Position numbers and translations under genes: made by a program
From: an uncultured Johnsonella sp.
Lineage (GTDB): Bacteria > Bacillota > Clostridia > Lachnospirales > Lachnospiraceae
Assembly (NCBI GenBank): GCA_900766185.1
Contig: CAAFUL010000042.1
Span: forward strand, 1 to 64,000
Direction: 5' to 3'
Length of the DNA: 64,000 nucleotides
Notes under the pieces: generated by a model
Database searches by the model: none
Seen by the model: only the letters and a program-made list of their open reading frames with translations
Told to the model about the DNA's origin: nothing
In this document: piece after piece, positions 33,679 to 42,186 of the stretch
How positions within the stretch are numbered: position 1 is the stretch's first letter
How the letters are laid out: each line of letters starts with the position of its first letter

Positions 33679-33906
33679 ATGCGTATCAGTTACAACAGAT
33701 TATGGAAACTTTTAATAGATAAAAACCTGAAGAAAAAAGATTTAATGGACCGGTGCAACATTAGTTCTGCATCGGTTGCAAAGCTCACTAAAGGAGACAA
33801 TATTACAACAGATGTTTTGCTGAGAATATGTGAAGGCCTTGATTGTGACTTTGCAGATATTATGCAGGTAATACCTGATGAAGAACCAGGAGAAAAAGAA
33901 GCATAA
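33679..33906 (+). CDS. XRE-family helix-turn-helix regulator
   Basis: A 75-residue protein that is almost entirely a Cro/C1-type HTH: LWKLLIDKNLKKKDLMDRCNISSASVAKLTKGDNITTDVLLRICEGLDCDFADIMQ. GGAGG precedes the ATG. It sits between the ABC-3C ATPase and brxA (21 bases), so it may autoregulate the BREX operon. The palindrome at 30306-30325 is a candidate site. Confidence 0.9.
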   Translation: MRISYNRLWKLLIDKNLKKKDLMDRCNISSASVAKLTKGDNITTDVLLRICEGLDCDFADIMQVIPDEEPGEKEA

Positions 33907-33927
33907 CTCTCCGGTGGAGGATAAATT

Positions 33928-34557
33928 ATGTCAGATACATCAAAAGCAGCACTACAGGCAGCGAGTCCATATAATGCTGCCATTACAAGAGAACAATTTT
34001 TATTTTATGAGGTGCGTACTACTGCCAAGTTGCTCCATGAAGGATGCAGCTCAGAAGAAGTAGTGGAGCGTATCATTTCAGATAATTTATTTCAGTACCC
34101 GACAGAAAAGTCGGTGCGAAAGATGGCACTTGCATGCCTGAGAAGAATAGAGGCACTTGAAGATGATTCCTTAGTGGCGGCAATCGCAACGCAGTCATCT
34201 GATGTAGCAAAGCAGATATGCTTGTACGCCATGATGAAGCAGTACCGTTTGATCTGGGACTTTATGATTACCGTCATAGGTGAAAAGTACAGATTATCGG
34301 ACACTACTTTCGGTAAGATAGATTTGAATAGCTATTTTCTGCGTTTGCAGGAGCAGGATGATTGGGTGGCAACTTGGAGCGATTCCACAGTTACGAAGTT
34401 GAAACAGGTCATTGCAAAGATGCTGGTGGAGAATGAGTATATCGATAGCATTAGAGCGACAAAGCTCAATCCGGTATGGCTCCAGCCAGTTCTGGAGAAT
34501 GCAATCCGTGAAAACGGAGATGAGATTGCACTTCCTGCATTCAATTGCTTTTCGTAA
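33928..34557 (+). CDS. brxA: BrxA, BREX protein (DUF1819)
   Basis: A 209-residue DUF1819 protein, full length. It has REQFLFYEVRTTAKLLHEG near the start and KMALACLRRIEALED, with a helical composition. BrxA is a small DNA-binding component of the type 1 BREX phage-defence system. GGAGG lies seven bases before the ATG. It is the first gene of a complete brxABC-pglXZ-brxL series. Confidence 0.9.
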   Translation: MSDTSKAALQAASPYNAAITREQFLFYEVRTTAKLLHEGCSSEEVVERIISDNLFQYPTEKSVRKMALACLRRIEALEDDSLVAAIATQSSDVAKQICLYAMMKQYRLIWDFMITVIGEKYRLSDTTFGKIDLNSYFLRLQEQDDWVATWSDSTVTKLKQVIAKMLVENEYIDSIRATKLNPVWLQPVLENAIRENGDEIALPAFNCFS

Positions 34558-34571
34558 GGAGGTAGGCCTAA

Positions 34572-35129
34572 ATGAGTGAATTAAAAGAACGATTAGACAA
34601 CCTCAGAGCCTTGATGCAGGAGTCAGAGTTTCTCGAAGGCAAAGGATTGAGCAACGAGGTAAATATAAGAATCTTCTGCTATGACCCATCCGATGAGATG
34701 ATGGTCAGACACTTTATCGAGCAGATTATGACAGACCAGTCTATGAACTGTCATTTGATAGAACATAACTTATATGAAGTATTTCTTTCCATCTGTGAAG
34801 ATAAGCGCATCGCAAAAACAATACCTGCGATGGAAGAGAAAAAGGGTAAAGAATTTATTCGAGACCAAATGAGCCGTATGGCCAACAATACGGCTTTTGT
34901 AAATAAGATGAAATATGAACCACATGAGGCTGGTGATGTTCTTGTCATCACGGGAGTAGGCGATGCATTTCCATTTATCAGAGTCCATGACCTGTTAAAT
35001 GCGATGCAGCCAGAATTTCCAGATGTTCCGATTCTGGTATTCTATCCGGGCAATTATGATGGACGTGATGTGCAGCTATTTAATCGCCTGAAGAAAAATC
35101 CTTACTACCGAGCTTTCAATGTGATTTAA
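34572..35129 (+). CDS. brxB: BrxB, BREX protein (DUF1788)
   Basis: A 185-residue DUF1788 protein. NIRIFCYDPSDEMMVRHFIEQI, DVLVITGVGDAFPFIRVHDLLNAM and VPILVFYPGNYDGRDVQLFNRL are characteristic, as is the end KNPYYRAFNVI. It is required in BREX and often likened to a BrxC/PglZ-associated scaffold. Fourteen bases separate it from brxA, with GGAGG. Confidence 0.92.
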   Translation: MSELKERLDNLRALMQESEFLEGKGLSNEVNIRIFCYDPSDEMMVRHFIEQIMTDQSMNCHLIEHNLYEVFLSICEDKRIAKTIPAMEEKKGKEFIRDQMSRMANNTAFVNKMKYEPHEAGDVLVITGVGDAFPFIRVHDLLNAMQPEFPDVPILVFYPGNYDGRDVQLFNRLKKNPYYRAFNVI

Positions 35130-35141
35130 GGAGGAACAGCA

Positions 35142-38100
35142 ATGGTTATTGGACAATTATTCCAAGATGATATTAATCGTAAAATCAATGGCGTCGTTAA
35201 AGTAGACCAAGATGCCACAGATGTTCTTGTTCAGGAATTGGACGAGTATGTCATTACCAGAGATTTGAAGAAGCATTTCATTACCTTCTTTAATAATTAT
35301 GGAGAGTCCTTCCGTGAAGGCACTGCAGATATCGGTGTGTGGATTTCCGGTTTCTTTGGAAGTGGTAAATCTCACTTCCTGAAGATGCTTTCCTACCTGC
35401 TTGCTAATCAGGAGGTTCAGGGCGTTCGTACCGTAGGAAGATTCCGTAAAAAGTTTGAGGATGACCCGGCAACATTCATGCTGATTGATTCCGTTACCAA
35501 GGGTCATACGGACACCATTCTTTTCAATATCGATATTGAAGGTTCCATTAACAAGGACAAGACTGCTGTTCTTCGTGTTTTTGCAAAGATGTTCTATAAC
35601 TACCTTGGTTTCTATGGAGAGAATCTTAAGGTGGCAAAGCTGGAACAGTTCATCGAAAAACGTGGAAAGACAGCAGAGTTCCGTCGTGTATTTGAGGAGA
35701 AAAATGGTGGTCCTTGGCTTGAGTCCAGAGATGCCTTCGCTTTCTTTGAAGACGATGTTGTTGATACATTAAAAGAAGTTCTCGGCATGAGCGAGGATGC
35801 TGCACGAAACTGGTTCAATGGAACCGAGACCGTGGAGACCAGCATCGCACAGCTTGTTTCGGAGATGAAAGACTATGTGGATAATAAGCCGGATGACTTC
35901 CGTTTGCTATTTATGGTCGATGAGGTTGGCCAGTATGTAGGTGGCGACACAGACCTTCTTATCAACCTGCAGTCTCTTGTTGAAAAAGTCGGCAGTGAGT
36001 GCGGCGGTAAGATTTGGGTTGTTTGTACCGGTCAGGAAGCTATCGATGAAATTATCAAGGCTCGTGAAAATGAATTCTCTCGTATTCAAGCCCGTTTCAA
36101 GACCAGACTTTCTTTGACTTCTTCTTCCGCAGACGAAGTTATCCAGAAACGTATTTTGAAGAAAAAGCCTGAAGTGGAACCAGCATTGGAGCAGGTATAC
36201 AACCAGAACGATTCCGTTCTCCGTAACCTGTTCAGCTTTACCGACGCCATGCTGGACATTAAGGGATACACCAGTCCGCAGGACTTTACCAGAAACTTCC
36301 CGTTCGTACCTTACCAATTCATTATCATGCAGAAGGTATTTGCTGAAATTCGTAAGCATGGTAACTCCGGTAAGCACCTTTCTGGTGGCGAGCGTTCGAT
36401 GCTTTCAGGATTCCAAGAAGCAGCACAGAAGATTCAGGATAAGGACGAGTATGCATTAGCGCCGTTTTATCTGTTCTATGATACTGTACATACATTCCTT
36501 GACAGCTCTATTCGTCGTGTTATTGAGCGTTGCCAGAAGGCAGCAGATAACGGAGATGGCATTGAGCAGCAGGATGTGGACGTATTAAAGCTCTTGTATC
36601 TTATTCGTTATGTCGATGATATTCCGGCGAACCTTGATAACATTGTAATCCTTATGGCGGATGATATTCGTTTGGATAAGATTACGATGCGAGAAAAGGT
36701 ACGTGGCAGTCTGGACCGTCTGCTTAGCCAGAACTATATCGGAAGAACCGGTGACACTTATAATTTTCTGACTGATGAAGAGCAGGATATTCAAAGAGAC
36801 ATTTACAAGAATACTCAGGTTGATACCTCTGCAATCGTGGAGCGTATCGGTCAGATGATTTTTGCTGATATTTATACAACAAAGAAATACCGTCACGGAA
36901 AGTACGACTTCCCATTTGACCAGATGGTAGACACCACAAGCATTGGTGCCGTAACCGGTGGTATGAGACTTCACATCATGACGATAGCAACAGACACTGT
37001 CGAGAAGAGCGAACTTCGCCTTATGACTGAGTCTAAGAATCAGGCAATCGTTGTGCTTTCCGAAACTCCTTACTACGAGTCTCTGGAAAGAGCAATGAAG
37101 ATTCGTAAATATATGAAGCAGCGTAATGTGGCGCAGCTTCCTAAGTCTGTGCAGGACATCATCCGTAATCATCAGGACGAGGCTACCAAGTATGAGTCTT
37201 CTGCAGAGGAAGATTTGAAGAAGGCTATCATCGGTGCTGTGTTTTATGTGGACGGAGAGCATATCGAGATTAAGGGCGGCGATGCCAAGAGCAAGCTGGA
37301 CCAAGCACTGGAGTATTTGGTTACCCACGTTTATAGCGAACTCGGTCTCATTACCAAGAATGCCGATACGGATGCAGATGTCCTCGCAGTTCTGCAGGGT
37401 GAACACCTGAATGGTGTCATGGCTGGCCTTGAAGAAAATCATGATGCAGTTGTGAAAATGGAAGAGTATCTTGAGATGCAGGATGCAAAGAAACTTCCTA
37501 CTTCGATGGCAGACATACAGAGCCGTTATCAGGCAATTCCTTATGGATGGAAAGAAATCGATATTGCAGTTGTAGCTGCGATGCTGATTTATGACCAGAA
37601 GGTTACCATCAAATATGGTGGAGAAACTATCCAGCCGGGGAATCCAAAACTGCCGGATATGCTCCGTAAAAAGAGTGAGATTGGAAAGACCAGCATCTCT
37701 AAGCGTCAGGTTATTACAGCGACTAAGATGCGTGCGGTCAAAGACCTACTTCGTGAAGACTTCGATGTAATGGATGTTCCAGATGATGAAGATGGACTTG
37801 TTAGATATATTGTTGAGAAATTTGAAGAACAGAAGGCACACTATGAGGAGCTGAACAAGCGCTACGATGGTCATAAATATCCTGACCACCATCTTGTGAT
37901 GAAAGCTCTCAGACTTATGGAAAGTGTACTTTCTCAGCGCAAGGATAATACAGCTCTGATTGACAGGCTTCTAAAAGAGGAAGATAACCTTCTTGATAAT
38001 AAGGATGACATGCAGAGCGTAGAGGGATTCTTTAAGAATCAGGTACAGGTATTCGATGCAGCTGTTCGCATGGAAGCAGAGCTAAGAAACGACCTCTCTT

Positions 38101-38684
38101 ATCTGCAGAAGGAAGAGGAGGCGAATCAGGCTCTGAATCAGATTCGTAAGATTACCGTAGTGGAAGCTGGACAGAGCAGCGTTTATAAGAGAATCCCTGA
38201 ACTGAACGGATTGATGGATACAGTTCGTGCAGGTCACGGAAGACTTCTCGAAGCAAAGCGTGCTGAGATTCTTGAAATCATTCGCCAGTGTTTGGCTGAG
38301 ATTCATACTCTTGCTGGTGATGTCTATGAAGCTAGAACGCTTTCTGAGCGTGCCGATAAGTTTTTCAATCAGCAGAAAGCAAGAGTAGCGGAGCTCGAAA
38401 GCCTGCAGCTCCTTGATGGTCTGGTACCTCAGATGTGGGGATATAAGGATGACACTGTCGATAAAATCGATAGCATCGTTCATCCGAAGACTCTGGTCAA
38501 GCCGAAAGAAGGTGAGGTTGTGACTCCTCAGGCTCCGAAGAAAGTCATCAAGAATGTATACCGTCAGGCGGCATTCCCTTCTAAGACTTTGGAGAGTCAG
38601 GAAGATATCGATGCCTATGTTGAAAGAATGAGAGCATACCTCACAGCGATGATGAAGGATTGCGACGGAATCAAATTAAGCTAA
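35142..38684 (+). CDS. brxC: BrxC, BREX P-loop ATPase (DUF499-like)
   Basis: An 1180-residue ATPase. Walker A is G70-FFGSGKS77, with Walker B in FRLLFMVDEVGQYVGG, followed by long helical and coiled-coil regions toward the C-terminus (about 930-1110). Length and N-terminus (GQLFQDDINRKINGVVKVDQ) match BrxC/PglY. It is thought to be the large ATPase of the BREX complex on DNA. Twelve bases separate it from brxB, and GGAGG precedes the ATG. Confidence 0.95.
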   Translation: MVIGQLFQDDINRKINGVVKVDQDATDVLVQELDEYVITRDLKKHFITFFNNYGESFREGTADIGVWISGFFGSGKSHFLKMLSYLLANQEVQGVRTVGRFRKKFEDDPATFMLIDSVTKGHTDTILFNIDIEGSINKDKTAVLRVFAKMFYNYLGFYGENLKVAKLEQFIEKRGKTAEFRRVFEEKNGGPWLESRDAFAFFEDDVVDTLKEVLGMSEDAARNWFNGTETVETSIAQLVSEMKDYVDNKPDDFRLLFMVDEVGQYVGGDTDLLINLQSLVEKVGSECGGKIWVVCTGQEAIDEIIKARENEFSRIQARFKTRLSLTSSSADEVIQKRILKKKPEVEPALEQVYNQNDSVLRNLFSFTDAMLDIKGYTSPQDFTRNFPFVPYQFIIMQKVFAEIRKHGNSGKHLSGGERSMLSGFQEAAQKIQDKDEYALAPFYLFYDTVHTFLDSSIRRVIERCQKAADNGDGIEQQDVDVLKLLYLIRYVDDIPANLDNIVILMADDIRLDKITMREKVRGSLDRLLSQNYIGRTGDTYNFLTDEEQDIQRDIYKNTQVDTSAIVERIGQMIFADIYTTKKYRHGKYDFPFDQMVDTTSIGAVTGGMRLHIMTIATDTVEKSELRLMTESKNQAIVVLSETPYYESLERAMKIRKYMKQRNVAQLPKSVQDIIRNHQDEATKYESSAEEDLKKAIIGAVFYVDGEHIEIKGGDAKSKLDQALEYLVTHVYSELGLITKNADTDADVLAVLQGEHLNGVMAGLEENHDAVVKMEEYLEMQDAKKLPTSMADIQSRYQAIPYGWKEIDIAVVAAMLIYDQKVTIKYGGETIQPGNPKLPDMLRKKSEIGKTSISKRQVITATKMRAVKDLLREDFDVMDVPDDEDGLVRYIVEKFEEQKAHYEELNKRYDGHKYPDHHLVMKALRLMESVLSQRKDNTALIDRLLKEEDNLLDNKDDMQSVEGFFKNQVQVFDAAVRMEAELRNDLSYLQKEEEANQALNQIRKITVVEAGQSSVYKRIPELNGLMDTVRAGHGRLLEAKRAEILEIIRQCLAEIHTLAGDVYEARTLSERADKFFNQQKARVAELESLQLLDGLVPQMWGYKDDTVDKIDSIVHPKTLVKPKEGEVVTPQAPKKVIKNVYRQAAFPSKTLESQEDIDAYVERMRAYLTAMMKDCDGIKLS

Positions 38685-38694
38685 GGAGACCGTT

Positions 38695-41600
38695 ATGAAC
38701 AAGAATGCGATAAAAAAATTCGCCACTGAAGCTCGCAGGGAGTTAATCTCCCGTGTGGGCCAGAGGGCGTTGAAATACGGTATTTCCGATCAAGAAGTCG
38801 GAAATCCAAATGACGATAGCGTGGGTGGTTATCTGTTTTCTTCCACTGAAAAGAAGCAGAGGGCTGCTCTGATTGAACAGATTAAAGAAAAAGGATATGA
38901 GCAGGTTATGGAGGAGGTTGCCTACACATGGTTTAACCGTTTCTCCGCACTGCGTTTCATGGAGGTTAATGGCTACCTCCCTACTAGAGTGCGTGTTTTC
39001 ACTGATGAGAACAATGCCTTCAAGCCTCAGATTCTGACAGAGGCAATCCACATGGAGCTGGACGGACTCGACATGGAGAAAGTCTATGCTTACAAGGAAG
39101 CCAACGATAATGATGAATTGTATAAGTATCTTCTGATTACTCAGTGCAATGCGCTGAATAGCGTGCTTCCGGGCATGTTCCAGAAGATTGCTGACTACAC
39201 CGAGCTTCTGTTCCCGGACAACCTTCTTCGTGAAGGAAGCGTCGTTCAGCAGATGATTGAGCTGATTCCGGAGGAAGATTGGAAAGATGCCGTTCAGATT
39301 ATTGGATGGCTCTATCAGTACTATAATATTGAACAAAATGAACTTGTATATGATGGAACTATGTCAAAGAGTAGACTGCCGAAGGAGTTGATTCCTGCTG
39401 CAACAACAATCTTTACCCCGGACTGGGCCGTCAGGTATATGGTTGAGAACTCTTTGGGACATATCTGGATGGAGGGTCATCCAGATGAAGAATTGAAATC
39501 TCAGTGGAAGTATTATCTGGAAGAGGCAGAGCAGGAACCAGATGTTCAGGCTCAGATTGCTTCTATTCGTGAAGAGTACAAAGCACTGAAACCAGAGGAT
39601 ATTCTGTGCATCGACCCTTGCTCCGGCAGCGGCCACATTTTGGCCTATATGTTTGACGTGCTCATTCAAATTTATGAGGCTTATGGTGTTGATACCAGAA
39701 CTGCAGTTGCAAGCATCGTAGAGAATAACATCTATGGTTTGGATATTGATAACCGTGCAGCGCAGCTTGCATACTTCTCTGTTATGATGAAGGCTTGCCA
39801 GTATGACAAGAGATTCCTTCGTCGTAAGGTGCAGCCACATGTATATGCCATTGTGGAAAGTAATCATGTGGACTGTTATGCTGTGGAATATTGCTGTAAT
39901 GGGGATGCCAAGCTCAAAACAGCAATGGACACTATCATTGAAGAACTTCATGATGCAAAGGAATATGGTTCTATCATTACTATTAGCCAACAGGATTGGA
40001 ATGCACTTTATACTCGTTTTGAAGAAATTAAGAATGAGAGCGTGATGTCGATCTATTCAGATGCGGCATTAAAGTTAGAAAATATGGTCAAAGTTGCAGA
40101 AGTTTTGTCAAGAAAGTACCATGTTGTTTCCACTAATCCTCCGTATCTGGGCAATTCACGTTTTGGAAGTAAACTTGATAAATTTGTAAAGAAGAACTAT
40201 CTAGAGGAAAAATCTGACCTCAGTATGGTTATGTTCCGCAAGGCGCTTGATGGGTTCTTAATTGTTAATGGATTTTTAGCGTTTATTACCACAAACTCAT
40301 GGATGTTTTTATCCAGATTTGAAAAACTTCGTGATTATGTCTTGAATGGTTATGCTTTTGATTCGATTGTGGATTTTGGCACAGAGCTATTCGAGGGGAA
40401 GGTTGGACATAATCCAATTGTAGCATGGGTCAATAGAGCATCAAATATCAACAAAAGAATTACAGCGGTACGTTTAGTGGAATATTGCTATGGTAGAAGA
40501 GATGAAAAGGAAACAGAGTTTTTTAATAAAGATAACTACTATTATCCTTTAAAGCAGAACTTCAGTGCTATACCCGGACAGCCTATTACGTATAGCTTTA
40601 GTGAGCAAATCATCAATGCTTTCCAAAACGAACCATCGGTTGTTGATAGAGGAACTACACGATTGGGAATGACGACCGCAGACAATAATAAGTTTTTAAG
40701 ACTTTGGTATGAAGTGGATATTAATAAAGAGATTTTTGATGCCAAGTCGGATGAAGAAGTTCAGAGTAAGAATAAAAAATGGGTGCCATATAACAAGGGT
40801 GGAAAATATCGCAAATGGTATGGAAATCATGACTGTGTGGTTAATTGGGAAAACTCTGGTTTTGAAATTAAAAATTTTTCTGATGATAAGGGGCATATTA
40901 GGTCAACAGTTCCTAATATGGAGTATTATTTTTTGCCATGTGCTACTTGGTCTAAAATATCATCGGGCTCAATTGCATTTAGATATAGACCAGTAGGTTC
41001 AATTTTTGATGTCGCAGGTGCATGCTTGTTTTCAAAAAGAGGATTGTATCAGATGATGGGCTTCTTAAATTCAAATGTTACGAATAATATTCTGAGCATA
41101 TTGTCACCTACATTAAATTATGAAGGAAGTCATATTGCTTCATTGCCGATAAAGGACCAGATGCTTGAAAATTCCAGAATTGAGGCTTTAGTAAAAAGGA
41201 ATATAGCCTTATCTAAAGAAGACTGGGATAGTTTTGAGTTTTCATGGGATTTCCAACGACATCCGTTGGCACATGGTTCTCTGATTTCAGAGACTTTTAA
41301 TGAGTGGAAGGAAATCTGTGATGCAAGTTTTTTTGAGATGAAAGCTAACGAGGAAGAACTTAATCGCATCTTCATAGAAATGTATGATGTTCAGGCAGAA
41401 GTATCTGATGTTGTTGAAGAAAAAAATGTAACTGTAAGCAGAGCTGACCTACGAAGAGATATTCGTTCTTTAATTTCGTATGCCGTTGGATGTATGTTCG
41501 GTCGATATTCACTGAATATCGACGGAATTGCATACGCAGGAGGAGAATTCGATAAGACTAAATACAGAACTTTTGCAATAGATGATGATAACATTTTGCC

Positions 41601-42174
41601 AATAAGTGATGATGAATATTTCGAAGATGATATTGTAGGTAGATTTATTCGATTTATCGAAGTTTTATACGGAAGTGAAAATCTTAGTGAAAATTTAAGG
41701 TTTATTGCGGAAGCATTAGGAGGAAAAGGCACTCCAAAGGAAGTTCTAAGACGTTATTTTTTAAGTGATTTTTATTCTGACCACTGCGCAAGTTATGCTT
41801 TTGGAACTTCAGGCAAGCGACCAATTTACTGGATGTTTGACTCCGGTAAGAAAAATGGTTTCAAGTGCTTGATTTACATGCATCGTTATCAGCCAGATAC
41901 CATTGCTCGTATTCGTACCGATTATGTGCATGAGCAGCAGGCTCGTTATCGTACTGCAATTGCGGACTTGGAGACACGTATCGCAAATGCATCTACCAGT
42001 GAGAGAGTGAAGCTGAATAAGACGCTCAAAAAGTTGAATGACCAGGCAACCGAAATTCATGAATATGAAGAAAAAATCCATCACTTGGCTGACCAGATGA
42101 TTTCGATCGACCTTGATGATGGTGTGAAGAAGAATTATGCGATCTTTAAGGACGTTCTGGCAAAGATTAAATAA
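38695..42174 (+). CDS. pglX: PglX, BREX adenine-specific DNA methyltransferase
   Basis: An 1159-residue N6-adenine methyltransferase that marks host DNA and gives BREX its site specificity. SAM-binding motif I is D307-PCSGSGHIL and the catalytic motif IV is N481-PPY. A middle target-recognition region (about 560-930) is followed by a helical C-terminus with RHPLAHG, the GKRPIYWMFDSGKKNGFK block and coiled coil. The stretch from about 40080 to 41800 is visibly more AT-rich than both sides, suggesting exchange of the recognition domain. A second, partial PglX lies 6 kb downstream. Confidence 0.95.
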   Translation: MNKNAIKKFATEARRELISRVGQRALKYGISDQEVGNPNDDSVGGYLFSSTEKKQRAALIEQIKEKGYEQVMEEVAYTWFNRFSALRFMEVNGYLPTRVRVFTDENNAFKPQILTEAIHMELDGLDMEKVYAYKEANDNDELYKYLLITQCNALNSVLPGMFQKIADYTELLFPDNLLREGSVVQQMIELIPEEDWKDAVQIIGWLYQYYNIEQNELVYDGTMSKSRLPKELIPAATTIFTPDWAVRYMVENSLGHIWMEGHPDEELKSQWKYYLEEAEQEPDVQAQIASIREEYKALKPEDILCIDPCSGSGHILAYMFDVLIQIYEAYGVDTRTAVASIVENNIYGLDIDNRAAQLAYFSVMMKACQYDKRFLRRKVQPHVYAIVESNHVDCYAVEYCCNGDAKLKTAMDTIIEELHDAKEYGSIITISQQDWNALYTRFEEIKNESVMSIYSDAALKLENMVKVAEVLSRKYHVVSTNPPYLGNSRFGSKLDKFVKKNYLEEKSDLSMVMFRKALDGFLIVNGFLAFITTNSWMFLSRFEKLRDYVLNGYAFDSIVDFGTELFEGKVGHNPIVAWVNRASNINKRITAVRLVEYCYGRRDEKETEFFNKDNYYYPLKQNFSAIPGQPITYSFSEQIINAFQNEPSVVDRGTTRLGMTTADNNKFLRLWYEVDINKEIFDAKSDEEVQSKNKKWVPYNKGGKYRKWYGNHDCVVNWENSGFEIKNFSDDKGHIRSTVPNMEYYFLPCATWSKISSGSIAFRYRPVGSIFDVAGACLFSKRGLYQMMGFLNSNVTNNILSILSPTLNYEGSHIASLPIKDQMLENSRIEALVKRNIALSKEDWDSFEFSWDFQRHPLAHGSLISETFNEWKEICDASFFEMKANEEELNRIFIEMYDVQAEVSDVVEEKNVTVSRADLRRDIRSLISYAVGCMFGRYSLNIDGIAYAGGEFDKTKYRTFAIDDDNILPISDDEYFEDDIVGRFIRFIEVLYGSENLSENLRFIAEALGGKGTPKEVLRRYFLSDFYSDHCASYAFGTSGKRPIYWMFDSGKKNGFKCLIYMHRYQPDTIARIRTDYVHEQQARYRTAIADLETRIANASTSERVKLNKTLKKLNDQATEIHEYEEKIHHLADQMISIDLDDGVKKNYAIFKDVLAKIK

Positions 42175-42186
42175 GGAGGTGGCGGC

